From: Chalciporus piperatus
Taxonomy: Eukaryota; Basidiomycota; Agaricomycetes; Boletales; Boletaceae
DNA length: 64,000 bases
Direction of reading: 5' to 3'
Assembly: GCA_038093975.1 (NCBI GenBank)
Contig: JBBPTG010000030.1
Location: forward strand, 1 to 64,000
Shown here: positions 22,339 through 33,859 of the stretch, piece after piece
Position numbering within the stretch: the stretch's first letter is position 1
How the letters are laid out: the number at the start of each line of letters is the position of its first letter
Notes under the pieces: model-generated
Seen by the model: the letters and a program-made list of their open reading frames with translations, nothing else
What the model was told of the DNA's origin: nothing
The model's database searches: none
Program-made: the position numbers and the translations under genes

Positions 22339-23222
22339 ATGGCCGACGCAGCACGAGGACGGGGTGGATTCGGACGTGGACGTGGTGAGCGTGGACGGGG
22401 CCGTCGTGGTCCCCGCCGTGGAGGTCGCAAGGATGATGAAAAGGAATGGTTCGTAGCCAGCGACCCCCTCCTTGGCATGCTATTCATCGACTTGCCGCAG
22501 GGTCCCCGTTACCAAGCTCGGTCGTTTGGTCAAGGACGGGAAAATCAAGTCGATGGAGGAGATCTACCTTTTCTCCCTCCCTGTCAAGGAATACCAAATC
22601 GTCGACTTCTTCTTGCCTAAGCTCAAGGATGAAGTTATGAAAATCATGCCCGTACAAAAGCAAACTCGCGCCGGTCAGCGTACGCGCTTCAAGGCATTCG
22701 TCGCTATCGGTGACTTCGAAGGACATGTCGGATTGGGTGTCAAGTGTGCCAAGGAAGTCGCTACTGCTATCCGCGGTGCGATCATCCTCGCCAAGTTGTC
22801 TGTCATCCCCGTGCGGAGAGGTTACTGGGGTGCTGCTCTTGGTGAACCACACACAGTGCCATCCAAGGTCAGCGGCAAGGTCGGTTCCGTCATGTGCAGA
22901 TTGATCCCTGCACCACGAGGAACTGGTATCGTCGCTGCCCCTGCTTCCAAACGTCTCCTGCAGCTGGCTGGTGTTGAGGACTGCTACACCCAGTCCAAGG
23001 GATCAACCGCCACGATGGGTAACTTCTTGAAGGCAACCTTTGTCGCTGTACGCTTTCCAGTTTCGTATACGCTGGCTTGGATTACTGACTCATGCGAATC
23101 AGCTTACCAAAACCTACTCCTTCCTCACACCCGATTTGTGGCGAGAGATACCCGTCACGAAAGTTCCCTATGATGAGTACAGTGCTCACTTGCAGCTCAC
23201 GGCAGGCAAGAAGACATATTAG
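22339..23222 (+). CDS. RPS2: 40S ribosomal protein S2 (uS5)
   Basis: Three exons (22339-22448, 22501-23047, 23103-23222) give 258 residues. The N-terminus is an RGG-rich tail ([18 protein letters not shown]), as in eukaryotic RPS2. Then come [49 protein letters not shown] and [16 protein letters not shown], all hallmarks of uS5, ending in [12 protein letters not shown]. It is part of the small ribosomal subunit near the mRNA entry channel and supports decoding accuracy. Length and domain order are normal. It is divergent from the antizyme gene. Confidence 0.98.
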
Positions 23223-23612
23223 TTATGGCTACCGTTCTTTCATGTATTCTCTTTTTCACCCACGGCTATGCATTGACACTTTGTGCGGTGCGCGATTTCT
23301 CGGCATTGTGGCCAACGCTGCTAGAGTGACCGTTTCTACGTTGTGAGATGATCGCGATGAAATTTTTTTCACCTGGTGAAAGAGATCCTGAGTTCGGTCA
23401 TGTGGCAAGATTATCTGAGAGCTTTGGGCGCCCGAGATTACTTGGCATCTCTTTCGGCGTTGTGCAATGTGTAATTTCCTCAGATATGGCACTCTTCCGA
23501 TCAGATATCCTTTTTGTCCGCCGAGGTTGGCACCCTTCGAGTCTGGTTCACATGCTCGCCCCGTCCGCCATCTTTTTAGTGACGCTCATTTCCTCCTTAC
23601 ACGCTCACCACG

Positions 23613-25557
23613 ATGTCGCAACCAGATTTCGAACGGCGGTCCAGGCCCTCTTATCCTCGTCTGAGCCCACGGAAAGCTAATGAACGATACGCTCATTACT
23701 TTGCTCCGTTTGACGATGCACCTCGCCCGCTCTCGGGGGCTGATGTCCCCTCGTCCCCCCTGTCTGCAGTTAGGTGGGTTCGTTCAGATTTGTCCCGCCC
23801 GTTCTCTTACACTCAATCTCGGCGGGTAAAGTGGTGCTGGGTCGTGGTCGGGAAGTTCGAATACCCAAGAGCAATTTACACCACCTACACCCGAATTCTG
23901 TTTCCCTCCCGTGGCCGTGGCCGCCATTGCGACTCCGGGCGAGATCACCTGTACAGAAGACGACAAGAGCTCCTTGCCAACCCTCCCTCCAGCGGAGACC
24001 TCCCCGCATCCCATTGCCATTACATGCGAGACTCGCCGTCTTATTTCCTACGACCTATCAGCTCCGGCATCACCAGCGAACACTCTAACCCAGCTGCCAA
24101 CAGCTGTGCGGCTGAGGAAAGTCCAACAAGTTCCTCAGAAACATGTGTCTTGGTCATCCGCAATTGTATCAAACTCTCCCTCTATACCTCCGAATCTCGA
24201 CACGCGCATCCCTCTCATCACACCTGTAGAACCTCTCCCGGAGGATGAGATAAAGAAGGTCCAGTCATTTATGAGGGAGTTGCGAGAATTCGACAACCTA
24301 GAAAGCCGTGTCACGCAGCAGGAAAGATCATCTGCCCTGCGTCGTGACAAAACACCGCTCCTCTCTCCGGAGAAGAGGCAAGATGGACCCAGCGACGAGT
24401 TCTCGTGGAAAGCGAGACATTCTGGTTTCGTGGATCCTAACGAGCTCGCAGACCAAACGCGTTACAGCCTTCTCATTCAGGAGGTCAGCCTAATGGTGGG
24501 GTTGACTTCGGATGACCAGCCTAATCTCGATGACGGCTCTCTTCCGAAGTCTCTCCCTGTGCCCAGCTTCCTGGGACATTCGGGGCACTCAACCACAGTC
24601 CCTCTCAAATTACAATCTCCATTACCCCTCAGTATCGTTCCCGCCGAATCCCTCGCATTGCGCAGGCGCGAAAATGCCCCCCTTCCATCCCCGAGACGAA
24701 TAGATTCCCAAGGTTACCCATCGAAAACCACACGCCTCGACGAGGATCCGCGTGTCAAGAACGCGAACGCAAGTACCCACAACGACTATCCCTTCCTCAA
24801 GGAGACGAATCCTCCCGTCAGATTAAGAGGCTCAGCAACATCTATCCCCCGTCACAAGAGCGCGGATGCCATTCATCCATCTGCGCAATCTCGCCGACGC
24901 CACGGACAAGTATTCCAGCTCGATCGATCGACGGATAAGACCCCTCCTGTCAGTTATCTCAATATCAACGGGACACCTGCCTATCCCCGCGAAGTTGTCT
25001 CCAAGCCTCTCCCGAACCTCCCACCTAGCCGGCTCTCTTCACTCAATAGACTGGAATATAGCCTAGAGAAACTGAAGGCGCACGCTCCAGCGAATCATCA
25101 CAAGTCCCAGTCCGAGGGGACAAGCCATGGTTATCTCGGACGGAAGGAAAAACCCACTGTTCTCAGGAAACAGCAATCGAACTATGAAATCTCACAACGC
25201 AAGGCGTTGCGTCCGCCACGCGGTCGCCATTTCTCTAGTCCTATGCCCCCTGCCTCGGGATCAGCGCCTGCTAGCTTGTACGCGGCGAACCCAACTCCTC
25301 CCACTCCCTCGGAGGATGAGCATCTTAGCACCCCTGGTTCGTTCATGGACATGGACATCCCTCCCATACAGAAGGCTCCACAGAAGAATCGAATCTCCTT
25401 CCGTCATGCGACGAACAATGAAAAGATGAAGAACTTCGTTCAGACCGCCAAGAGAGTCAGTCGCAGGATGATCACATGGGGGAAGAATCTGGCAGGACCA
25501 TCAAAACCTTCCATGAATGGGGTAAAGGCGACCCCGATTCCAAGCTCTTACATTTAA
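23613..25557 (+). CDS. Large disordered protein, function unknown
   Basis: ATG 23613 begins MSQPDFERRSRPSYPRL. An intron at 23826-23871 joins it in frame to a long exon ending at the stop 25555-25557, giving 632 residues. The protein is rich in Pro, Ser, Arg and Thr, with many SP/TP sites and PPxPP-like stretches (PLPNLPPSRL), and no globular domain. Near the end lies a basic segment with helical character (NEKMKNFVQTAKRVSRRM). The intron is supported only by an in-frame stop it removes and by its fitting borders. It could be a scaffold or regulator, but nothing in it names a role. Confidence 0.65.
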
Positions 25558-25873
25558 TGTCATTGGTCAGTTATTGGTTTCGCTTCGTTTAATATCATAA
25601 TCCTCCGCTGTATACGTAGTAATTTGTAGCCCTGTTATCGTCCCGTGTAGCCCTGTGTTTTTACTTCTATCCTTCTCCTGTCGTCTACTAGATAGTAATG
25701 TCGCAATAGATCAACAATAAATTGTAGTCAGTTATGGGACTGTGGATTTCCTCGTCCTTCTCCCTTTATTTTTGTTCAATTATGTATGCCCATAAACGGC
25801 AACTAGGCCTCGAAGTCTCACAAGCACAAAACATAAATTCGTTCAAGCTTGGCTACACTTTCAATTGTCTATT

Positions 25874-25898
25874 GCACCCTTCGGGGTTGCATACGTTA

Positions 25899-25929
<31 letters not shown>

Positions 25930-25975
25930 GGCCCCTGCACAAGGATGACACGCTTTTCCGGAGTGGTAGACCTAC
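25874..25975 (+). ncRNA. U6 spliceosomal snRNA
   Basis: The central U6 core is present and near perfect: AATTGGAACGATACAGAGAA (25901-25920, with the ACAGAGA box), then GATTAGCATGGCCCCTGC and AAGGATGACACGC. Before it, CACCC-TTCG-GGGTTG forms the 5' stem-loop. The RNA pairs with U4 and U2 and forms the spliceosome catalytic centre. The 5' end is set at the base of that stem. The 3' end is approximate; the next T-run is at about 25954, with another near 26020. Polymerase III transcription is expected. No intron is seen in the core. Confidence 0.93.
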
Positions 25976-25999
25976 GGGTCTCAATATTTATTGCTTCAT

Positions 26000-27198
26000 T
26001 TTTGAAGGAAATCATTCAGACCCGACATCCTTTGGGACCATTGGCTGGTGCTTTTAAGTATGCTATTTGTAGATCTGTGCACCGTGACATTGGATGGTGG
26101 AGCAAATTATCCTCTACCCGGCTTTCAAGCCGGTGCACATTGCTTCAAATTGCAGAAATGTAGTCTATACCATATAGATGTCGAGCTAAACTCTACAGGT
26201 CTGTATAACCTGCCATGAATGATCAGCATCTATCGTGTGCAGCACGCAAATTGTCCTCCCCCTGATATCTTCGCTTAGATTCGACCATCAGCAGGATACC
26301 TCCTGTGTCAACTCCAAACCAGTCCTAGGTACAGTGTTCCAAGGTGATGTCCATTCATGGTTCCGCCAAGTAAAGTCACTCCTCAAAGGGTTGAGAAGCA
26401 TCGCGACCACGGAGAGGGGCCCGGGAATTGACCGACTATATATGACCGAGATTCTTCGTTGAATGGACGGAGTGTGAAGTAATGGACCGTCTGGACAACT
26501 TCCGCATAATCAACACCATGGACAGAACACCGAGTTCATTGGCAGTGAAGGTGGTCACCACCAGCCAGATGAATAAATTTGGTTGCATAGGACACTGGGG
26601 AAGGCGAGGAAAATGAATATGGCGAGGACTTCCATCCCACGCAAACTTGGAATGTTGGATCAATGTAAGTTTTTCTGAGTGTTTCGACTAATCAGTGAAA
26701 TGCCTTCTCTCCTTCATGATCGGAATAATGGAATATTCCGAGGAGGGAGAAGGCGACGTCTTCGACCCTTGAGGTTCTTCGCCTGGATGCCCACCCCATC
26801 CTCTTTGCCAAAGGAACATGAGTCGCTCCGAAGTTTCGGATGCTGTTAATATCGATATCCGTAGCCTTCCTGATAGCGTTGAGTATAAAGTCCCTCGCCT
26901 GGTCGTTACTGAGGACTCGGATAAAGTTGTTTGGGCGAGCTCGAACCAGATATCATTTCTACAAATGCCGTCTGTCAACCTTTCGGTTGATATGCAGGCC
27001 GAAGAGGCGGGAAGAGTGGGAAGACATGCAACTAGTCTGCGAGGTTGCGTGGGATCATCGATGTATAGGAATTTCGTCAGGAGGTTCAAGTTAGAGAAAC
27101 CAGTCGCGTATACAAAGTCTGGGACAGACGATTGTTCCCCGGAAGCTGAAAGAAGGTGAAGGTAATCAACTACAGTGTAGAGGGTACAGTGGTATAAT
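26000..27198. other. Intergenic region without a supported gene
   Basis: A minus-strand frame at 26688-27089 (133 codons) and a plus frame at 26818-27159 overlap each other; neither has motifs or convincing splice partners. A 16-base near-palindrome, CCGGCTTTCAAGCCGG, lies near 26118 downstream of U6. The rest looks like unique non-coding DNA. Confidence 0.5.
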
Positions 27199-29500
27199 TC
27201 AGTGGGGTTCAGGTTTGAACCTTTTCACCAATAGAGGGCACTGGCTCCCCTTCTTAAATTGACCAGAGACGTACGGGCGAGTGAGAACACTGAAAATACA
27301 CTGAGTAGGCAGCCGACTTCAGAGAAGCAGGTAGCTTACACGTTCGCTTTGTAGACTTTCTTATCCGTCTCGGCGAAGACGAAATTGGTTAGAAGGATAT
27401 ACAAGAATGTCTTCATTTCGACCATTGAGAAGCGCATGCCTATGCAAGACTGCAGTTTGCCGAACGAGTTAGTAAGAACCACAATCAATAGTGACAAAGC
27501 ACGGACCCTTGGGCCAGCAGAAAAAGTCAGGAGGTTCGAGTAGAGCCCCGGAAGTGCCTTTACAGCCTCTGGGAGGCGATTCCAGCGGTCAGGACTAATA
27601 TTGAAATCGACTATGAGCGCAACTTCAAGCAGGCGAAAATCTCGCTCACTGAAAATCCCATGCGTTCTCGCCCCAAACCTCTTTATCTAGATTCAGAGCC
27701 TCTACAGGTACATGGACAAAAGTCCCTTTCGATATTCGAACAGATCGAAGATCTGAAATGCTTCCGTCGGAGAGGTGGACTGGGTACGACACAGGAATCT
27801 CGTCGTCTTGCATGGCAACGCGCAACGAAGAGTGTACTGGTGGCACAAGCCGAAGCGACTCGCGCGCTACGTTGTTGAGATAGGGAAGCTTGGATACTTC
27901 AACATGGAAGGACTCGATTTCTTCAGGTGTCAGGCGTGATATCGGCGTTGATGGGGCGATGCTGAGAAGTTCGTTTCGAAGGCGAGTCTGAATCTCTGGA
28001 TGTCTCGCTAAAAGAAGCAAAGTCCACGTGAGTGCAAGGGAGGTGGTATCGGAGCCTGCAAACATGAATGTGTTGATATTATGGAGGATATCTTCGTCCG
28101 AAATCCGCTGATCAGGAGGAATATCTGTTGCAACGTTTGATTTAACTAGGGAGTTCGATCAGTGCGGGCATATTCTAACGAATTGGCCAATAACCCACGC
28201 AAAAGGCTGAGTAGATCTTTTCCGCTATCGCTAGCGCCGGATTTCTCACTCTCCATGATGCTAGCTTTCTTCGATTGTATGAGCTTCCCGGCCACACGAC
28301 GGATGACAGCCTTGCACCGCTTCACAGTCCTAACCCGCACATCTGGCTGCAACAGCACGTTACAAGATATTCAAGGGTCATGCTATATCCACTCACAAGC
28401 AAGAAGTTGAGGATGGGGAAATATATTCCAAGTACAGTTCGGAAACCATCCCCTTGCGAGACAGCTATCTCGAACATCTCCTTGTAGGCGGAAAAGAGCT
28501 CGTCCGACTCATTCTGAATGGCGTTGAAATTATAATCAAACCCTGCTGGCCTGTCATTATCCGTACACCACAGCCGCGAAGTCCTTACCTGCCAAACCTA
28601 TGACATCGAAAGTAGCTCGACTGATCCAGTGACAGACATCAATCTCAATGCCTTCCTGAGCGGGGGGAACGCCTTCTTGGTCGGGATTAACGCTGTCTTG
28701 GTCGGGGGTAACACCTTCTTGATCGGGAGGAATACCTTCTTGGTCGGGAGGAATACCTTCTTGGTCGGGAGGAATACCTTCTTGGTCGGGGGTAACACCT
28801 TCTTGGTCGGGAGGAACATCTTCTTCGTCTGGAGTAACATCATCTTGGTCTGGATCAACACCTTGATCGCGAGGAACCTCGGACAGAAGTTCCTGCCATT
28901 TCTCCTGGAGCTCGTTTCCTTTGTGGAATACCATCGGGACGAGTGCTCGCAAGTTCTGAATGGAAAAGGCGGGTGTAGCGACGCGACGTTGGCGTTTATG
29001 AACATGACCCTCTGCGGCGAGCATCCCACAGCCAATGAGACTCGTGATCAATCTGCGTGACTGCCAAGGCTTCTCGTAGATGGTACTGTTCTTGAGAACA
29101 TGGGCAACCGAAACGGGGTCGAGCGGAAGCAAACGATCGTCCCACTAGTATTCCTTGGATGCTGAGTTAAATATCAAGGCGGCGTCAAACGGACGTACAG
29201 GACCGAGTCCCCTTATACGTACGCTCCTCCCGTACTTTTCGACGTACGTGGAATGGGTTGTGGGGGACCGAAACGGGCTACATAGCAAGCATGATTATAA
29301 GCTCAAAGAAAGTAGAATGTAAATACGCACTCAAGAACAGATGACATGTGGTTCCCTAGGAGGGTCCGCACAGGTGGTCCAGCCAGTTGGCGAAGTGGGT
29401 TGAGCAGGGGTGCAAGGAAGACATAGTATGCGGCTCGGCAGAGAAGAAGGACGAGTGTAGCACATAGGAAGCTCCAACCAAGAAATGTTAGCGAGGGCAT
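27199..29500 (-). CDS. Cytochrome P450 with an in-frame heptapeptide repeat insertion
   Basis: Nine exons join in frame to 628 codons: 29331-29500, 29199-29277, 28589-29144, 28397-28542, 28199-28346, 27650-28145, 27507-27594, 27340-27449 and 27199-27289. The N-terminus is a membrane anchor (FLGWSFLCATLVLLLC) followed by a Pro-rich hinge (LAGPP). Landmarks: C-helix region HKRQRRVATPAFS, I-helix AGSDTT near residue 396, ExxR as ESLR near 462, FHPDRW, and the haem loop FSAGPR-SCIG around 556-565. An intron falls inside the haem loop. Between KWQELL and the next helix (IDVCHWISRATFDVIGLAG) sit about 77 extra residues of a DQEGxPP repeat. It is a haem-thiolate monooxygenase of the ER. The substrate is unknown and no biosynthetic partners are adjacent. 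Confidence 0.93.
28651..28881 (-). repeat. Coding minisatellite, eleven 21-bp units inside the P450 gene
   Basis: Eleven 21-bp units run without a break, the central ones nearly identical (28714-28797). Read on the minus strand they give DQEGIPP/DQEGVTP heptads, covering about residues 171-247 of the P450. The outer units are more diverged, as expected for growth by slippage or unequal exchange in the middle. Unit length keeps the frame open whatever the copy number. Confidence 0.93.
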
Positions 29501-29643
29501 TATCGCAGACACATGCGAGGGCCACAAGGATGTGCTAGCCACGCTCCCCGAACATGTTCATAACACAATAGCACCGTGACATGTCACGCACGCGTCCGTC
29601 ACGTTTTGTCACATTTCAACTATGTAGTACTGGTACGCTATCG

Positions 29644-31077
29644 CTAGAAACTCGAAACAAAACTCGGTATCATCGGAAGTATAGAAGGAGGTGATGGAAA
29701 TTCGTCCAGGTTGATCGCGCTGAAGCTGGCCCCTAGCATCTCTATGGTCAACCCCGAGTCAGCATACACCTTGCTGATCTCCGCGTCCAACTCGAAAGTT
29801 GACACTCGCGAAGAGCCCCGCTCCCCGTGCGGCGCACCCACACCTCGGTTGCCCTCGAGCGTTTTCATGTCGAGCGAGAGTAAGACTCCTTTGTTCATCT
29901 GCATACTTCTCGTCTGCGCCCTCCTCAGCTCGAACACCTCTCCGCCGAGGCTTTCATCCAGAGATGCCATTGACGATCTGCTTGATTCCTCGCCGTCGGA
30001 AGTCATATCCGGCGCCGAGCTTTCCAAGGACTTGTTTTCTTCTTCGTTTGTCGCGTCGTCGTTGCAAACCATTTGGCGGTCCTCCGGAGCGTGCTGCATT
30101 CCCATTTCTGTTGACTCGCGTCCTTTCATGATGCCTGGCGATTCGGGACGACTAGTATGTGGATTCGATTGGACGGGGCCTGAGTACGACCGTTTCAACG
30201 CAACCCCGAGCATGATCGCGAAATCGCTCTCTGTCTGGCTTCGACGATCTTCCTCACGTTCTTCGGGTATACCGGGCAGGAAAGTTCGTGGTGGTGCCGC
30301 GTAGAGCCTAGCTGGGGTAAACTCGGACCATGTTGTCTGCGGACTTGGTACCGGGGAGATCTGTTGACGACCAGGTGGGGCGTCCTTGGCGACTCTTCGG
30401 TGACTACGCAGGGCTTGTGACAAGTTACGAATGGGCCAGACACCGGAGAGCCTTCCCCGTCGTTCTCTGCTAACAGCTGTTGATGGGCGGGCAATGGGAG
30501 GAGTTAAAGTCTTCTCGTCGTAAGAGAACTTTTCGGGGCTTGCTTTGCTACGATCGGGCGACGAGCTGGTCGAGTTCTCGCTTGCGCGTTTCGCGGCCCT
30601 GGATTTCTTTCGTCTAAAGCACCCCATCCCGCTCCGTTCACCTTGCGTCGTTTTTGCCCTTCGTCTGAGAATTTCCCCTCCGATCACCAAGCCAACCAGC
30701 CCCCCCAGGATGAGAACGGAGACCATAATGCCAGCTACGATATTTCCGGGAACGTCACCGGGTTGATTTGCGCTTTGTGGCTGTGGCTGACTATTGATGT
30801 ACGGAGCGTCCGTTGGCGCGGGGCCGAGCTGTTCCGAAAAGACTGGTGGTGCAGTGCCGGTAGGAAGTGAAGGTGGAGGTTGCGAAGGGCCGCCCGGGAT
30901 GAATGATGGTTGCAAAGCGGTATCCGGAGCGCGGGGTTGGGTGTGTCCACGGCGCATTACTGATGACTGCGCTAGTGTATGGCGGGAGAAGCTGAGTATA
31001 CGACGATGAAAGGAGCGAAGATGGTCGGATGACGAGTTCGAGGCAGGGACAGTTAGAGGAGAAGGTGCCGGCGCCAT
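29644..31077 (-). CDS. Single-pass membrane protein with long cytosolic tail, function unknown
   Basis: A single exon of 477 codons from ATG 31075-31077. Residues of about 1-110 are Ser/Thr/Pro-rich, then a strong membrane span (IVAGIMVSVLILGGLVGLVI) is followed by a basic stop-transfer (LRRRAK, FRRKKSRAAKR). A 300-residue disordered, phosphosite-like tail follows. No signal peptide is evident, so topology is inferred from the positive-inside rule. The layout resembles fungal wall-stress or adhesion-type receptors with mucin-like outsides, but no WSC or other module is present. Confidence 0.7.
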   Translation of the reverse strand: MAPAPSPLTVPASNSSSDHLRSFHRRILSFSRHTLAQSSVMRRGHTQPRAPDTALQPSFIPGGPSQPPPSLPTGTAPPVFSEQLGPAPTDAPYINSQPQPQSANQPGDVPGNIVAGIMVSVLILGGLVGLVIGGEILRRRAKTTQGERSGMGCFRRKKSRAAKRASENSTSSSPDRSKASPEKFSYDEKTLTPPIARPSTAVSRERRGRLSGVWPIRNLSQALRSHRRVAKDAPPGRQQISPVPSPQTTWSEFTPARLYAAPPRTFLPGIPEEREEDRRSQTESDFAIMLGVALKRSYSGPVQSNPHTSRPESPGIMKGRESTEMGMQHAPEDRQMVCNDDATNEEENKSLESSAPDMTSDGEESSRSSMASLDESLGGEVFELRRAQTRSMQMNKGVLLSLDMKTLEGNRGVGAPHGERGSSRVSTFELDAEISKVYADSGLTIEMLGASFSAINLDEFPSPPSILPMIPSFVSSF

Positions 31078-31131
31078 GTTGCAGTGGAGCGGAGCAGGTG
31101 TATTTTGTGTGTGTAAGAAACACGCGAGGCT

Positions 31132-31141
31132 CATATATAAA
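31132..31141 (-). promoter_or_regulatory. TATA-like box of the membrane-protein gene
   Basis: The minus strand reads GATTTATATATGAG about 55 bases upstream of the ATG at 31077, a good position for a fungal TATA element. No other evidence. Confidence 0.45.
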
Positions 31142-31525
31142 TCAGCGGCTGACAATGGCTAGTTGAGCACTTGTCAGCCAGAGTTTGGTCAGAGGTGCGG
31201 CTGACAGCCAACTCACCGCCGGCTCCGCGTGCCCGCTCCCCCTGATGGCTGACGTTCGCCTTTGGAGCACTCTTCGCATGTCTTCCGAGTAACCAACTTA
31301 CAGAGCAATTGGCAGTCAGGCGTCCTGTTGACGGGTTGATCTTGGTATTAAGTCGCTCGAAAGCAAATATTCGGATAGAACAATCGAACAAGTCATCACG
31401 ATGGAGAGGCGTCAAGAAGATTGTCAATTCTAAACTTGAACATGCGTAATACATTTATCTTTGTTAGATCAACATTCCCCTGTAAAGATGATTCAGTACC
31501 GGAACTGTGAATGCAAACTCGTGAC

Positions 31526-33859
31526 TTACGCAATGCCAGCAGTTTGCAGAGTCCTTGAGGGCGGAAAACGTGAGATCAGTTGGTGATGAAAGTATGTAGA
31601 CTTACGAAATGAAACCACAAAGCATGGCCGAGCCAGCGAGTCTCGCAATCGTTTTTCCTTGTGACGGCGCAAGGGCGCTAAGTACACCAATCTGGATACC
31701 CAACGAACCTAAGTTGGCGAAACCACAAAGGGAGTACGAAACGATCGTGTATGCGCGGGGCGAGAGAGGGTTAGAACTTGCTTGAATAGCTTGGAGTTCT
31801 GAAGCAAGGTCAGCATGAGTATCAAAGATATCAAAGTGTCCTGAATTGGCGAATCACATACCAAGATAAGCAGCAAATTCATTCTCAATCAACTTGGTGG
31901 CAAGCAATTGGGAAACACGGAGGATCTCGGCATATGGGACACCTGGTTAGAGTTCCATAAATCAAGCACCAGATATATTGGCCGCGCGACTCACCGAGGA
32001 AGAAAACAACAGGATAGCCAATGTATCCCAGGATAAGTTGTAGCGTAAGGTGGTGAATCCCAAATCCGCGGCCAACCCAAGTTAAGACGCCGTTGATAGC
32101 TGAGATCAGAGATAGAATGATAAGCACATTCGTCCTGTGTACTGAGTCAGCCAGGCGTATGCTAAGATTAGACAAAACCTACAGAATTTGGCCTGCGACG
32201 GTCAATCCGAACAATCCACCCTTTGAAAATGCGTGAAGGGCATTCACAGGGGCATCCCCAGGCTTTTCTTCTCCGCGGTCGATGACCACACGTCCACGAG
32301 TGACTGGTTCATCCACTTCCGGAATACGCATTTTGCTGATAGCTATGGAAGCAGGGATACTCATGACAGAAGATGTCACTAGATTCTGTGGTGGGACACC
32401 AAGCGAAACATAGGCACTGAGGACAGCACCAGAAATGGTCGAGAAGCCTAAAAACCTTGATCAACGACCAAATACACCAATACGCTACCAATACATACCA
32501 GATGTCATGACAAGATGAATTTCAGAAGGAGTCATAATGTCCACGTAGGGTTTGACCAAGCAAGCGGACTCGCCCTGACCGACCCATGGCGATGCAGAGG
32601 CGACAACAGCCTCAGCACCAGATACGTTCATGAGATTGAAGAACAACCACGCGCTTGTTGCACAATGAGCGGGCGGTTGCCAGGGGAAATGGAACACACT
32701 TACAATCCTTTAAGGATCCATTGCATGACCCCGAGCTTTAGAGCAAACACTATTAGTAACTTTGGTATCCTAGATGGGCTAATCCCACGTACGTAGTAAA
32801 GCATTTGCACAGTTGCAATGAAAAATATGATGGCTGCAAGCTGCAATCAATTAGTTATGCGAAGAGTCATACGAATGTGGCCAACGCACAGTATTGACGA
32901 AGAACCAGTTCTTTGCAATGGTTTGAGCGTCAAAGAAAAACTGTGCACCAACGTACCCCTGCGTCAGGAAGTCGTACGCCAGAGACGCAATGTAGTGGAA
33001 AAGTGAGAAGCCGGCCCCGCTCTTCAGTACAAAGAGAGCGACGACCTGTTGGATAAAGAGCCCCACAATGACGGTGGGCCTTCACATTGTCAGGTGTGAT
33101 TAAAGGAGCCAGAAAGCAAGTTCGTACCAGCAAATTGCAGACCGATTGGTGGAAAAAATGTAGAAACCGCACTGGAAGATGAACAAACCAAGCACTGAGA
33201 TCGCTCTATGGCCATAGGTATCATCCTTGATCGGTTATCATCGGTCAGCATATGTTCGGTCTCGCTCTGACAACCTTACGCACTGCAGTGAGCGGGAAAC
33301 CGAAAGCCGACCCGAAAACGATACCAAGGAGGGACAGCCAACCGATGGCGAGCCTCAACCTACGGGGAATACGGTACCAAGGCTCTTGAACAAAAGGAAC
33401 CCATAAAGCTGACACAGGTCCTGTGACGAAAGAGTTTGGAATGAACCGGAAAGCGATTACACTGGATAAGTGCTCATTGATGAGTCTTTGAAATGCCGCA
33501 GCCTAAAATTGCACTTGCGTCAGGAAGAACCAGGCAAAGACCGTCTGTACGACCCTAGAGGACTTTTGAGTATGCACAACTCAGCTGGAACAACAAACTT
33601 ACCATCTACCGCGCGTGGCGGGTAACACTGTGGCTGAGATCCACCAACCAAGGATCAACACAGATAGACCAATAAGAATGGCGACCCGCAGTTTCTTTTC
33701 AAGGTCAGTTCTCCCGGGAGCACCTTCTTCGTCGAGTCCATCGCGTGGAAGTGCCGGTTCGATGTCTGCCTTTTCTTTCATATCCGAGGTGCTTTCCGAA
33801 AGTTTTCTCTGGATCGCCTGGTGCCAGTTCCCGCCCGGAGTAGGAAGAGTGTCGGCCAT
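31526..33859 (-). CDS. Concentrative nucleoside transporter (CNT/SLC28 family)
   Basis: Thirteen exons join in frame to 567 codons (33603-33859, 33519-33554, 33284-33461, 33128-33225, 32890-33079, 32793-32840, 32704-32735, 32499-32653, 32183-32447, 31995-32134, 31862-31942, 31606-31798, 31526-31553). After a charged N-terminus come many hydrophobic spans. CNT signatures are clear: [51 protein letters not shown], and [14 protein letters not shown] with ALAP. It is a plasma-membrane importer of nucleosides coupled to H+ or Na+. Exon 2 must end at a GC donor (GCAAGT) to keep the frame; reading through meets a TAG. Length is normal for fungi. Confidence 0.94.

Noticed and set aside
26688..27089. 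133-codon minus-strand frame
   Set aside because: Overlaps a plus frame of similar length and shows no motif, splice partner or convincing promoter.
28629..29060. Plus-strand frame with NTFLVGR repeats
   Set aside because: It is the antisense shadow of the P450 minisatellite. A 21-bp array stays open in several frames.
31606..33859. Reading the nucleoside transporter as a pseudogene because of an in-frame TAG
   Set aside because: A GC-AG intron removes the TAG, and all thirteen exons then add to an exact codon multiple with full family motifs.
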